The translations under genes and the position numbers were made by a program. The notes below the pieces were generated by a model. The model ran no database searches, was not told the DNA's origin, and was given only the letters and a program-made list of their open reading frames with translations. A DNA stretch of 64,000 nt from Alcaligenaceae bacterium (lineage in GTDB: Bacteria; Pseudomonadota; Gammaproteobacteria; Burkholderiales; Burkholderiaceae_B), in contig JACCES010000019.1 in NCBI GenBank assembly GCA_013416455.1, positions 1-64,000 of the forward strand, written 5' to 3'. Shown here one piece after another: positions 24,796 to 33,703 of the stretch; position 1 is the first letter of the stretch; each line of letters opens with the position of its first letter.

Positions 24796-26403
24796 TCATC
24801 CACGAAGGGCGCCCGCCTGCCGGCCGTAACCCGCCGGGTCGACGCGCACGTCGATCAGACAAGGCCGATCCTCTTGGAAAGCCTCGCTCAGCGCCCGGAC
24901 ATACTCATCACGAGTCGTGGCGGCCCAGGCCCGCAGCCCCAGCGCCCTGGCCATGCCGGCGAAGTCGACCGGCCGCCAGCCAACCCCCGCGCTTTCCAGG
25001 CCGCGATTGGCCTGCTTCAACGCAATGAGCGAAAGTGAACTGTCGTTGAACACGATGATGCAGAGCCGCCGGCATGCCTGGGCGGCGGTCACCAGCTCCC
25101 CCGCGCACATCAGCAGGCCGCCGTCCCCCGTAAAGACGATCGTCCGGCGGTCTTCCGCGTTCAAGGCGGTGGCGATTCCCGCGGGCAGGGCATAGCCCAT
25201 CGTCGCCAGGCCGTTGGAAATGAGCGCCGTGCTCGGCAACCGCGCCTGCCAGAAAGCCATGGCGGAAAACATGTGCGCGCCGGCGTCGACGGTGATGGCG
25301 GGCCGCTCTTTCCCGGCTGTTTCCATGGCGCATTCCACGACCTGCTGGGGCGACACGCCCTTGCCGCCATCCGGGTACGCCAGCCGTTCGCGCATGCGGC
25401 GCTTGTGCCCGGCGAGGCCGTCCTCCGCCCAGCCGGAGTCCGGACAAGCATCGAGCAGGAGATCAATGCTCGGGGACAGCGCGCCGTAGCAACCCGCCGC
25501 GGGCTCCACATAATGCACGGGATGGCGCCGCAGCGCGATGTCGATGACGGGAGCGGTATACGGCCAGGGGCGGCCGATCAGCTCCACCGGATCGAGCCCG
25601 CACAACACGATCAGGTCCGCCTCGGCAATGCAGTCCCGCTCGGCGGCCCCGCCGGTGAAATGGCCGATCACCCACGGGCTCTCGTCGCTCAGGACGCCTT
25701 TGGCCTTGTACGTGGGAAACACGGGACAACGCAGGCGTTCGGCCAGGGCGAGCAGCTTTTCGGGCACCCCATGGGCGCGCGCCTCCAGGCCGACGATGAG
25801 CACCGGCCTCTTCGCACCGCGCAACAGACCGGCGGCGTCGCCGTGAGCGCCAGCCGGCGCCGGTTCTTGCGCGATGCGGGAAAAGTCCCGCGCCCCGACC
25901 TCGCGCCCGGCGTTCTCTCCCGTCAGTTCGATGTGCGCCGGCCCCCACGGGGCCGTAAACATGGCCCGGACGAGCGACACCAGCTCGACGGCGGGATCGT
26001 CGGACTCCAGACGCCCGCTGGCCTTCACGACCGGCCCGGACATGGCGCGCTGATCGAACACCTGGTGCGTGTCGAAAGTGACCTGGCGCGGCGTCCACCC
26101 GTCACTGATGAAAAGGACCGGAGCCCGATCGAGGGCGCCATGCGCCAGGCCGTTCATCGCACTGGCCGCGCCGGGGCCTTGTGTCACGACGGCCACGCCG
26201 AAGCCGTTGCGCAGTTCGGCATCGGCGGCCGCCATCAGGACAGCCCCCGTTTCCGTCCTGCATAGATGAAACGCGATGCCTTCCGCGCGGAAAGCCTCGA
26301 TGAGGTCGAGCGAACTTCCCCCGCCCGGCACGCCGAACGCGTGCTTGACGCCATTCCCCGCGCACATCCGGGCAATCATCCGCGCCACTGTGGTTTTTTC
26401 CAT
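24796..26403 (-). CDS. ThDP-dependent enzyme, acetolactate synthase-like
   Basis: The 535-residue protein has the three ThDP domains: Pyr (GVKHAFGVPGGGSSLDLIEAF, catalytic-type glutamate in CRTETGAVLMAAA), a central domain (GAKRPVLIVGLEARAHGV) and PP with the metal/ThDP motif GDGGLLMCAGELVTAAQACRRLCIIVFND. GGAGG sits five bases before ATG 26403. It could be a decarboxylase of a 2-oxo acid (as in benzoylformate or sulfopyruvate decarboxylase) or a carboligase. Pairing with an aldehyde dehydrogenase 17 bp upstream favours 2-oxo acid decarboxylation to an aldehyde that is then oxidised; this is inference. Confidence 0.85.
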   Translation of the reverse strand: MEKTTVARMIARMCAGNGVKHAFGVPGGGSSLDLIEAFRAEGIAFHLCRTETGAVLMAAADAELRNGFGVAVVTQGPGAASAMNGLAHGALDRAPVLFISDGWTPRQVTFDTHQVFDQRAMSGPVVKASGRLESDDPAVELVSLVRAMFTAPWGPAHIELTGENAGREVGARDFSRIAQEPAPAGAHGDAAGLLRGAKRPVLIVGLEARAHGVPEKLLALAERLRCPVFPTYKAKGVLSDESPWVIGHFTGGAAERDCIAEADLIVLCGLDPVELIGRPWPYTAPVIDIALRRHPVHYVEPAAGCYGALSPSIDLLLDACPDSGWAEDGLAGHKRRMRERLAYPDGGKGVSPQQVVECAMETAGKERPAITVDAGAHMFSAMAFWQARLPSTALISNGLATMGYALPAGIATALNAEDRRTIVFTGDGGLLMCAGELVTAAQACRRLCIIVFNDSSLSLIALKQANRGLESAGVGWRPVDFAGMARALGLRAWAATTRDEYVRALSEAFQEDRPCLIDVRVDPAGYGRQAGALRG

Positions 26404-26420
26404 GAATCCTCCCATTCCCA

Positions 26421-27917
26421 TCAGACTTTCAGAACGAAAGGATCCTGGATCTCATCGCTGAGCTCGCACCACACGCACTTGGTCTGCAGAAACTGATCGA
26501 TGGCCTCCACGCCATTGACCCGTCCGATTCCGCTGTCCTTGTAGCCGCCGAAGGGCGCATTGAACGCCAGTGCCCGATACGTATTGACCCAGACCGTGCC
26601 GGCCTGCAGACGCTGCGCCATGGTATGAGCGCGGCGCAGGTCCTTCGTCCACACCCCGGCCGCCAGGCCGAATTTCGTGGCGTTGGCCTTGGCAACCACG
26701 TCGTCTTCATCGCTGAATGGCATCACGGCCAGCACCGGCCCGAACACCTCTTGATGAATGAGGGGATTGTCATCGCCGACACGGTGCAGAATGGTCGGTT
26801 CGAAGAAGTAGCCCTCTTCCAGGCCCGCGACCGCGGCTCGCCGGCCGCCGCTCAGGACCTCGGCGCCATGCGCCACGGAATCGGCCACCATGGCTTCGTT
26901 CTTGCGCAGCTGCGCCCGGGTCGCGGCCGGCCCCATCTGGGTGTCGGGCGCCAGAGGGTCGCCGAGCTTGATGGACCGGGCCCGCTGCACGAGCCGGTCG
27001 AGCACCTGATCGTAGATGCTCTGATGTATATAAGCGCGGGAACCGGCGATGCAGGTCTGCCCGGCCGCGGCGAAGATACCGGAAAGCAGGCCCGCCACCG
27101 CGTTGTCGATCGCGGCGTCCTCGAAAACGATGTTGGGGCTTTTCCCCCCGAGTTCGAGCGCGCAGCTCGCCAGACGGGCGCCCGCCCGCGCCGCAATGGC
27201 GCGGCCCGCCGCATCGCTGCCCGTGAAGCTGATCTTGGCGACATCCGGATGATCGACCAAGGCTTCACCGGCGGCGCGCCCGCCGGTCACCACGTTGATC
27301 ACTCCCGGTGGAATGCCGGCCTCCTCGGCGCACTTCATGAGCTCGAACGCCGAGGCGGACGTCACCTCCGAGGGCTTCAAAACCACCGTGTTCCCCGCCG
27401 CCAACGCCGGGGCGCAGCTCATGACCGTCAGGAATGTGGGTGAATTCCACGGCACGATGACACCCACCACGCCCAGCGGTTCACGCAGCGTGTAGTTCAG
27501 GACGCTCTTGCGTTCGAGCGGAATGACGCGGCCTTCGATCTTGTCCGCCAGGCCGCCATAGTAGTAGAGCCATTCCCGGACGATGTTGGCCTGAGCGTGC
27601 ATTTCGGCCAGCAGCTTGCCGTTCTGCGCGGATTCGAGCCGGGCGATGCGCTCGGCATTGCTGGCGATCTTCTCGCCCCACGCCATGAGCAGGCGCCCGC
27701 GCCGGGTGGCGGAAAGATCGCCCCACGGCCCGGACAGCGCGCGCCTCGCCGCGGATACGGCGGCATCGATGTCCGCCGCGGTCGACTCCGCAAAACTGCC
27801 CCATTCGCGGCCGGTGGCGGGATTGAAACTGACGAACCGGCCGCCATCGCAAGGCGGGACGAACCGCCCATCGATGTAGTTGTCGTAACCGCGGTTTTCT
27901 TCTTTCATTGTCTGCAT
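26421..27917 (-). CDS. NAD(P)-dependent aldehyde dehydrogenase
   Basis: The 498-residue enzyme has IVPWNSPTFLTVMSCAPALAAG, VTGGRAAGEALVDHPDV, FTGSDAAGR, the general-base glutamate ELGGKSPN and the nucleophile GQTCIAGSR, plus the closing FGGYKDSGIGRVNG. All catalytic residues are present. AGGAAA precedes ATG 27917. The gene sits between a Bug receptor and the ThDP enzyme, so it probably oxidises the aldehyde from the partner enzyme or a substrate-derived semialdehyde. Confidence 0.92.
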   Translation of the reverse strand: MQTMKEENRGYDNYIDGRFVPPCDGGRFVSFNPATGREWGSFAESTAADIDAAVSAARRALSGPWGDLSATRRGRLLMAWGEKIASNAERIARLESAQNGKLLAEMHAQANIVREWLYYYGGLADKIEGRVIPLERKSVLNYTLREPLGVVGVIVPWNSPTFLTVMSCAPALAAGNTVVLKPSEVTSASAFELMKCAEEAGIPPGVINVVTGGRAAGEALVDHPDVAKISFTGSDAAGRAIAARAGARLASCALELGGKSPNIVFEDAAIDNAVAGLLSGIFAAAGQTCIAGSRAYIHQSIYDQVLDRLVQRARSIKLGDPLAPDTQMGPAATRAQLRKNEAMVADSVAHGAEVLSGGRRAAVAGLEEGYFFEPTILHRVGDDNPLIHQEVFGPVLAVMPFSDEDDVVAKANATKFGLAAGVWTKDLRRAHTMAQRLQAGTVWVNTYRALAFNAPFGGYKDSGIGRVNGVEAIDQFLQTKCVWCELSDEIQDPFVLKV

Positions 27918-27933
27918 GGAATGATTTCCTGGC

Positions 27934-28890
27934 TCATTCGGGCTGGATTCCGGCGCCCTGGATAGCCGCCCCCCACGCCTGCTGTTGCGCGGCAACCAGT
28001 TGGCCGAGCTCGGCCGGGCTGGACGGACGCACCTCCAGACCCATCGAAGCCATCCGGTCACGGACTTCTTCCTTGCCAAGCACGGTCATCAAAGCGCCGT
28101 TCAACTTGTTCACGACATCGTCCGGTGTGCCGGCCGGCGCGAGCAGGCCCCCCCAGTTGGAAAAATCGAACCCGGGAAAAGCCTCCCCCACCGCCGCCAG
28201 ATCGGGCAGGACGGGGGACCGTTCGTCGGCCATGACAGCGATTGCACGCAGTCTTCCCGACTCAACGAAGGAGCGCGCGGAACCCCAGTCCGTGAAGACG
28301 AAATCGACGCGGCCGGCCGCAAGATCGGTCAATGCATCCGGCGCACTCTTGTATGGCGTTTCGGTGGCGTCCAACCCCGTGAGAGTCTTGAAGTGGGCCG
28401 CCCCAACCCGCCCGGACGCATTGCCGAATCCATAGAAGCCGGTGCCCTTCTCGCGCACATACGCCACGAGTTCCCGCGGCGTTTCGACCGGCGTGGAAGC
28501 GTTTATGAGCAACACGAAGGTGTACAGGTTGAGCCCCCCGACCGGGGTGAAGTCCTTAATGGGATCGTAGGGCAGGTTCTTCGTCAGGAATGCCGCCGTG
28601 GAATGTGTGGATGAACTTCCCATCCCGAGGGTGTAGCCATCGGCGGGCGACCTGGCCAGGGCCAGGGTCGCGATCTGGCCAAGCGCTCCCACCCGGTTCT
28701 CAATGACGATCGGCGTGCCCAGCTCAGGCTGAAGATGCTGGGCCAGCAGGCGAGCCAGGATATCCCCGCCGCTGCCCGGCCCGAACGCCACGATTATCTT
28801 GATGGGCTTGCTTGGAAAAGTCTCGGCCTGCACAGCCCCGAAAGACAGGCACGACAGCGCGATGAGCGCCGCAAACGCTTTCTTCAACAT
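27934..28890 (-). CDS. Bug-family (TctC-like) periplasmic solute receptor
   Basis: The 318-residue protein begins MLKKAFAALIALSCLSFGAV with cleavage after VQA, then ETFPSKPIKIIVAFGPGSGGDI, IVIENRVGALGQIA, DGYTLGMGSSS, DLAAGRVDFVFTDWG, GTPDDVVNKLNGAL. GGAGG precedes ATG 28890. It is the first gene of the Bug-ALDH-ThDP-Bug operon and has a GntR-type motif about 33 bp upstream of its start, placing it in the likely regulon of the regulator at 29158. Confidence 0.92.
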   Translation of the reverse strand: MLKKAFAALIALSCLSFGAVQAETFPSKPIKIIVAFGPGSGGDILARLLAQHLQPELGTPIVIENRVGALGQIATLALARSPADGYTLGMGSSSTHSTAAFLTKNLPYDPIKDFTPVGGLNLYTFVLLINASTPVETPRELVAYVREKGTGFYGFGNASGRVGAAHFKTLTGLDATETPYKSAPDALTDLAAGRVDFVFTDWGSARSFVESGRLRAIAVMADERSPVLPDLAAVGEAFPGFDFSNWGGLLAPAGTPDDVVNKLNGALMTVLGKEEVRDRMASMGLEVRPSSPAELGQLVAAQQQAWGAAIQGAGIQPE

Positions 28891-28922
28891 CGGTAACCCT
28901 CCTTGTTTAGTGATGAATTTTT

Positions 28923-28932
28923 GTGCGTACAA
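28923..28932 (-). promoter_or_regulatory. Candidate GntR/HutC operator, copy 1
   Basis: Minus-strand TTGTACGCAC, 33 bp before the Bug start at 28890, followed by an A/T-rich stretch. It matches the recurrent TTGTAYGNAC motif of this region. Confidence 0.45.
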
Positions 28933-29018
28933 CTATTGTGATCCATCACACGCTCAAGGTCAATATCCTTTATTAATATGGGTTACAGCGGAATTTATCT
29001 CACAAAGAAGATATAAAA

Positions 29019-29028
29019 TTGTATGAAC
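29019..29028 (+). promoter_or_regulatory. Candidate GntR/HutC operator, copy 2
   Basis: TTGTATGAAC, about 130 bp upstream of the GntR gene, in an AT-rich patch. Probably autoregulatory or shared with the divergent operon. Confidence 0.4.
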
Positions 29029-29157
29029 AAATAAAAACTCAGAACACCGGGGCGGGCATACGGACAAATCGGGAAGGGGCATTCAACAGCGGGCGCCTCA
29101 CGGGCCGGACGCGGCGTGCCGGAGGCCCGGCACGGTGGCTGAGGTAAAATCCCGGCC

Positions 29158-29985
29158 ATGTCCACGATCGCCAAAACAGCCCAGAAAAGCACTGCCGCAA
29201 AAGGAAGGCGCAGCCGGTCCCAAAAGGGGGGCACCGCCGTCCCCGCGGCCTCGCTCGAATCAGGCATCCCGCTCTATCGCCAGATCGTGCAGCATCTGCG
29301 GAACGACATCATCCGCGGGGCATACCCCGTCGGTACGCAGCTGCCCACCGAAGAAGACCTGGCGGAACGTTTTGCCGTCAGCCGGCATACAGTGCGCGAA
29401 GCGCTGCGCCAGCTCCGCGCGGACGGCCTGGTGTCTTCCCGGCAAGGTTCGGGCACGACGGTCATGCCCCCTCCGTCCGAGACCGTCTTCAATGTGCACC
29501 GGGTGGCGTCGATCGATGAATTGATCGCCTACGCGGTCCACAGCCGTTATGACGTCGAACGATCCGAAATCGTCATGACCGAAGACGTATCGCTCGACGA
29601 GGTCGATCTCCCCCCCGGTCAACGATGGCTGCGGCTGGAAGGCCTGCGCCGCGCCGACACGCCACCGGCGGAACCCATCTGCTGGACGCAGGTGCTGGTT
29701 GCCATGGAATATGCCGGCGTGGAACGGCTCATGGGCCGCCAGAGGGGGCCCATCTGGCAATTGATCGAAGACATGTACGGGGAACGTCTCGTCGAAGTCG
29801 AGCAGATGCTCCGCGCCCGCCCCGTTCCCGACGAAATCGCGGATGCGCTCGGTGTGCCGCCAGGGTCCTCCGTCGTGGAAGTCAGGCGCACATACCGGAC
29901 GTCGACCGACAAGATCGCCGAGATATCGAGCAACCTGTATCCCGCTGAAAAATTCCGCTTCAACATGAAGCTGCGCCGCGCCTGA
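29158..29985 (+). CDS. GntR-family regulator, HutC subfamily (UTRA domain)
   Basis: The 275-residue protein has a basic N-terminal tail (about 35 residues), a GntR winged helix (IPLYRQIVQHLRNDIIRGAYPVGTQLPTEEDLAERFAVSRHTVREALRQLRADGLVSSRQGSGTTV) and a C-terminal UTRA ligand-binding domain (LRLEGLRRADTPPAEPICWTQVLV, GSSVVEVRRTYRTSTDKIAEISSNLYP). HutC proteins usually repress nearby catabolic genes and are released by a small acid or acyl-CoA. It lies between two catabolic units, and TTGTAYGNAC-like motifs occur in its own promoter and those of its neighbours. Confidence 0.92.
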   Translation: MSTIAKTAQKSTAAKGRRSRSQKGGTAVPAASLESGIPLYRQIVQHLRNDIIRGAYPVGTQLPTEEDLAERFAVSRHTVREALRQLRADGLVSSRQGSGTTVMPPPSETVFNVHRVASIDELIAYAVHSRYDVERSEIVMTEDVSLDEVDLPPGQRWLRLEGLRRADTPPAEPICWTQVLVAMEYAGVERLMGRQRGPIWQLIEDMYGERLVEVEQMLRARPVPDEIADALGVPPGSSVVEVRRTYRTSTDKIAEISSNLYPAEKFRFNMKLRRA

Positions 29986-30132
29986 GGCGCGCTTCCCCCT
30001 TCCCCGCCCTTCATCCTCCCTCCCCGTTCCTTTGCCCCCCCCTGGCTGGCCGGAGCCCGCGCCCCGGCCGGGGTCCATCCCCGCCCTGGACACGGCTCGC
30101 CCAACCATCCCGCTGCTGGTCTCATCGCGTAT

Positions 30133-30153
30133 TTGTACAACATGTTCGTACAA
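30133..30153 (+). promoter_or_regulatory. Candidate GntR operator, copy 3 (inverted pair)
   Basis: TTGTAC at 30133-30138 faces GTACAA at 30148-30153 around AACATGTT-like sequence; the right half read on the minus strand is TTGTACGAAC. This is the most symmetric site in the set, upstream of the Bug gene at 30297. Confidence 0.5.
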
Positions 30154-30210
30154 CTTTTGCTAGGTAATTACCCTAGTTATTTTATTGTATGTGAGGTTGA
30201 TAATATAAAG

Positions 30211-30220
30211 TTGTATGGAC
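30211..30220 (+). promoter_or_regulatory. Candidate GntR operator, copy 4
   Basis: TTGTATGGAC, 77 bp before the Bug start; a weaker relative, TTGTATGTGA, lies at 30185-30194. Confidence 0.4.
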
Positions 30221-30296
30221 ATAAATTGGCCCTGAGCCTGCGAGGGGAACAATTGTGAACCACACCACACCGCGAAATCAATAAAGGGGACAACTC

Positions 30297-31262
30297 ATGC
30301 AACGACGTACATTTCTGCAGGCGGCGGGGCTCGCCGCACTCGCAACGGCGGCCGGCGCCAGCCGTGCCGCCTCCTACCCATCCCGCCCGGTGACCATCTG
30401 GGTTCCCTATGCAGTGGGCGGCAACGCCGATCTGACTGCGCGCCTGTTTGGCGACGCCCTGTCCAAACAGCTGGGGCAGACCGTCGTCGTCGGCAATAAG
30501 CCCGGAGGCGGCGGCGCCATCGGCGCCACGCACATCATCGAATCCCGCCCCGACGGCTACAACGTATTGCTTTCGGCCCCAAGCGTGTTCTCGGTTACCC
30601 CCCATCTCGTCAAAGTCAGCTACGGCCCCTCGAACATCCGCCCGCTCTGCCTGGTCAGCAAGACACCGCTCGTGCTGGTCGTGCGCAAAGGCAGCAAATT
30701 CAAATCGCTGCAGGAAGTGGTCGAGACAGCCCGCAACTCCCCGAGCAGCATTCCCATGGGTTATGGCGGCCTGGGAACCCCCAACCATCTGGCCATGCTG
30801 AACCTCGAAGCCGTGGGCGGGATACTGCTCAATGGGATCGCGTACAAGGGGTCCGGCCCGATGCTGCAGGACATGCTGGCGGGGCACATCGAACTGGCCG
30901 CCGACCAGATTTCCACATCGAGGCCCTATATAGAATCCGGCGAACTGATCCCGATCGCGGTGTTCGGCTCTCCCCTGGACATTCTGCCCAACGTTCCCTC
31001 GGTATCGACCCTGGGGGCCGAGCCCTTCGACGTCACGACGTACCTGGGCATCGCGGCCGCGAAAGACACACCTGATACTATTGTCCAGGCCTTTCAAAAG
31101 GCCGCCCGGGAAGCCTTGGCCGACCCCCGCTTCATTTCAGGCATGGAGAACATGAACACCCAGGTGCATTGGGGCACCGCGGACGAATACCAGCAACTCA
31201 TGAGCAACGAAGACGAGTTCATGCGCAAGATGGTCGCCGCGGGACGCATCCAGGCAAGCTGA
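30297..31262 (+). CDS. Bug-family solute receptor with a Tat-like signal
   Basis: The 321-residue protein starts MQRRTFLQAAGLAALATAAG, a twin-arginine-like signal, then SYPSRPVTIWVPYAVGGNADL, VVVGNKPGGGGAIGA, DGYNVLLSAPS, GSGPMLQDMLAGHIELAADQIS, NVPSVSTLGAEPF. It resembles other Bug receptors but uses an RR signal instead of a standard Sec signal, suggesting export in a folded state. It heads a two-gene operon with the amidohydrolase and is preceded by several GntR-type motifs. Confidence 0.9.
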   Translation: MQRRTFLQAAGLAALATAAGASRAASYPSRPVTIWVPYAVGGNADLTARLFGDALSKQLGQTVVVGNKPGGGGAIGATHIIESRPDGYNVLLSAPSVFSVTPHLVKVSYGPSNIRPLCLVSKTPLVLVVRKGSKFKSLQEVVETARNSPSSIPMGYGGLGTPNHLAMLNLEAVGGILLNGIAYKGSGPMLQDMLAGHIELAADQISTSRPYIESGELIPIAVFGSPLDILPNVPSVSTLGAEPFDVTTYLGIAAAKDTPDTIVQAFQKAAREALADPRFISGMENMNTQVHWGTADEYQQLMSNEDEFMRKMVAAGRIQAS

Positions 31263-31305
31263 ATCCAGGCCCCGTCATTCAACCGTTCCAGACGCGACAC
31301 ATACC

Positions 31306-32184
31306 ATGATCATCGACGACCCCAGCATCATCGACCCTCCACCCGATTCCGATCCGCGGCCCCCCAGCCTCTACGCCCTGCCTCCGGGCGCGGTGGACAC
31401 TCATGCCCATGTCATCGGCACGCACTACATCGAAGAGCGCAGCTACACGCCGCATCCCGCAGCGCCTGAATCCTACGTGCGGATGCTCGATGCGAGCGGC
31501 ATGGCCCACGGGGTCCTGATACAGGTCAGCGTCCATGGAACGGACAACAGCCTGATGCTCGACACACTGGCCCGGCATCCGCAACGGCTGCGTGGCATTG
31601 CCGTCGCCCCGCACGATCTTCCCGCACATCAATGGCAAGCCCTCAAGGATGGCGGTGTCGTGGGCTTGCGGCTGAACGCAACCACAGGCGGCGGTGTCGG
31701 TGTGTCAAAACTGCGGGAATACGAAGCCATCTGCGCAGAACTCGGCTGGCATCTGCAGTTCCTGATCCACGGCCACGAGCTGCCCGCGCTTGCGCCGCAG
31801 GTCGGCCGGCTGAAAGTTCCGGTGATATTCGACCACATGGGCTATGTCACGCCGGAACTCGCCGGCGCCGAAGCCGGCAACGCGCTGATCGGCCTGGTGC
31901 GCGATGGCGCATGGGTCAAGCTTTCCGGGGCCTTCCGCATTTCCAGTGAAGGGCCGCCCTATGCGGACACCACCTCTTTCGCATCCAGACTGGCCGAAAC
32001 CGCCCCCGACCGCTGCGTCTGGGGCTCGGACTGGCCCCATGTCGGCTTTCGCGGCCGGATGCCGAACGTCGGCGACCTGCTGGACCTTCTCGCGGCATGG
32101 GTGCCGGACCCGGCCCGCCGCAATGCGGTCCTGGCCGCCAATCCGCAGCGGCTCTACGGGTTCCCACCGGCGAGCGATGCATGA
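31306..32184 (+). CDS. Amidohydrolase family 2 (PDC lactonase/LigI-like) hydrolase
   Basis: The 292-residue TIM-barrel protein has the metal/loop motif DTHAHVIG (residues 31-38), VGLRLNATTGGG, FLIHGHELPAL, VIFDHMGYV, KLSGAFRIS and the distal GSDWPHVGF with its catalytic-type aspartate. This set matches 2-pyrone-4,6-dicarboxylate lactonase and related dicarboxylate lactonases. It would open a lactone or cyclic anhydride-like ring. It lies 43 bp after a Bug gene, so the Bug ligand is probably this enzyme's substrate or a precursor. Confidence 0.85.
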   Translation: MIIDDPSIIDPPPDSDPRPPSLYALPPGAVDTHAHVIGTHYIEERSYTPHPAAPESYVRMLDASGMAHGVLIQVSVHGTDNSLMLDTLARHPQRLRGIAVAPHDLPAHQWQALKDGGVVGLRLNATTGGGVGVSKLREYEAICAELGWHLQFLIHGHELPALAPQVGRLKVPVIFDHMGYVTPELAGAEAGNALIGLVRDGAWVKLSGAFRISSEGPPYADTTSFASRLAETAPDRCVWGSDWPHVGFRGRMPNVGDLLDLLAAWVPDPARRNAVLAANPQRLYGFPPASDA

Positions 32185-32283
32185 CCGGCTGGCGGCGGCG
32201 GGATGCGGGGCCGCCTCCGGTGGCCGCATCAGCATGGCGCCGCCTGACCCCGCCCTGAACGAAGCCCGCGCTTGAACACGGGG

Positions 32284-33549
32284 TCAACGGCAGGCCCGCT
32301 CCAGCATTTCGCGATGCCCGGGGTGGGCAATTGCAATCAGGGCCCCCCGCCGCGCCGCCTCGGAGCGGCCGCGCACATGGGCAATGCCATATTCCGTGAC
32401 GTAGCAATCGACTTCATGCGCATCGAGCGAACAGGGGTGCTGCGGCGCCAGCGCCGGCACGATGGCGCTGCGGCCATGCCGGTCGCATGAACGCAAGGCA
32501 ATGATGCTCAAACCGTGTTCCTGCGCCGCGGCGGCCCTCGCGAAATCCGGCAGGCCGCCGGGCAGCGACACCTGCCGCGCACCCGCCCATTCCGCATTGA
32601 CCCGCCCCTGAAGATCGACCTGCAAAGCGCCGTTGATCGCTTTCAAGGATTGCACCTGCCGCAATACCTCCCCCGCGTGCGTAACGGCGCAGGACGCCAG
32701 AAACACTGAAGGGTTGCGGTCCATGAAGGCATAAAGGCCCGCCGTGCCCAATGCCATCGTCGCAACGCTGACGCCCGGCAGATAGCCCTTGCGGCTGTTG
32801 TCGATCACCCCCGCTTCCATCAAGGCCCGGGCTCCGTCGGTAAGGATGCCCGTGTGCAGGCCCAGCGACTTCAAGTGCGCGGCCTGTCTCAGGACCTGTT
32901 CAGGCAAGGCGCCCACACCGGTCTGCAGAACATCCCCGTCCTTCAACAGCGATACGACATGCCGCGCAATGTCGATATCAACGGTATCGGCATCCGGCGG
33001 CGTCATTTGATGCGGACCATCCTCCGACTGTATGCAGGCATCGATACGGCCCACATCCACCCAGCCCTCCCCCGGAACGACCGGCATGCCCGGGTCGATT
33101 TCCGCCACCACGAAACGCGCGGCGCGCAGCGCGGCGGGCATGTAATCGACAGCCACCCCCAGATTGCAGCGCCCCGAGGCATCGGGCGGCGCCACCCTCA
33201 GCAGCACCATCCCCGCCCGCTCGCCCGCGGGAAACAGCGCGGGCATCGCGGACAGCGGCCGGCGCAGCGCCACCACGCGGCCGGCTTCCATGGCCGCGCG
33301 CAATCCCGGTCCCGGCAGAGCGGTGGCGATCTTCAGGGAATCGCGCGCGGGCGCATCCGCATACGGCACCGGCCCGTAAGGCATGAGCGCATACACGCAA
33401 CGCCCGCCGAGCATGGGCGCGGATTCCGCCAGCTGGCGCGCCAGCCGCGTGGGGTTGGCAGCGGCGGAATGGATGGTGACCGGCTCACCCGGCCTCAGGC
33501 CGCCCAGCAGATCGCTCAGGTGCGCCAGTTTCTTCAAATTCATCTTCAT
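32284..33549 (-). CDS. Acetyl-CoA hydrolase/CoA-transferase (4-hydroxybutyrate CoA-transferase-like)
   Basis: The 421-residue protein has the two-domain CoA-transferase fold: LLGGLRPGEPVTIHSAAANP, GRCNLGVAVDYMPAALRAARFVVAEI, DGDVLQTGVGALPEQVL, then the glutamate-bearing GRVNAEWAGARQVSLPGG and the C-terminal YVTEYGIAHVRGRS. The glutamate would form the enzyme-CoA thioester. It is divergent from the acyl-CoA dehydrogenase at 33704; the shared intergenic region holds two GntR-type motifs. It may transfer CoA to or from an acid of the same pathway. Confidence 0.85.
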   Translation of the reverse strand: MKMNLKKLAHLSDLLGGLRPGEPVTIHSAAANPTRLARQLAESAPMLGGRCVYALMPYGPVPYADAPARDSLKIATALPGPGLRAAMEAGRVVALRRPLSAMPALFPAGERAGMVLLRVAPPDASGRCNLGVAVDYMPAALRAARFVVAEIDPGMPVVPGEGWVDVGRIDACIQSEDGPHQMTPPDADTVDIDIARHVVSLLKDGDVLQTGVGALPEQVLRQAAHLKSLGLHTGILTDGARALMEAGVIDNSRKGYLPGVSVATMALGTAGLYAFMDRNPSVFLASCAVTHAGEVLRQVQSLKAINGALQVDLQGRVNAEWAGARQVSLPGGLPDFARAAAAQEHGLSIIALRSCDRHGRSAIVPALAPQHPCSLDAHEVDCYVTEYGIAHVRGRSEAARRGALIAIAHPGHREMLERACR

Positions 33550-33555
33550 GACAAG

Positions 33556-33565
33556 TTGTACGTAT
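33556..33565 (+). promoter_or_regulatory. Candidate GntR operator, copy 5
   Basis: TTGTACGTAT directly upstream (7 bp) of the CoA-transferase start on the minus strand; it would block transcription or its leader. Confidence 0.45.
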
Positions 33566-33665
33566 CTATTATTTCACGAGAGAGTATATCGAATAACGAA
33601 CTCTATTCAATATACGTGTCATTTTTTTAGCTGATTGTTGACGTGAATTATCGTCGATGCCATAC

Positions 33666-33675
33666 TTGTACGTAC
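33666..33675 (+). promoter_or_regulatory. Candidate GntR operator, copy 6
   Basis: TTGTACGTAC, the closest match to the consensus, 29 bp before the TTG start of the acyl-CoA dehydrogenase operon, followed by AT-rich TTATATAAA. Confidence 0.5.
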
Positions 33676-33703
33676 TTATATAAACCCACAACCGAGGTGA
33701 TAA

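Larger units (their letters stand above)
29986..30296. other. Intergenic region with pyrimidine-rich tail and clustered operator motifs
   Basis: The first part (29990-30115) is C-rich and GC-rich without a gene. From 30130 it becomes AT-rich and carries the operator cluster and probable promoter of the Bug-amidohydrolase operon (GGGGA site 30287-30291 before ATG 30297). Confidence 0.5.
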
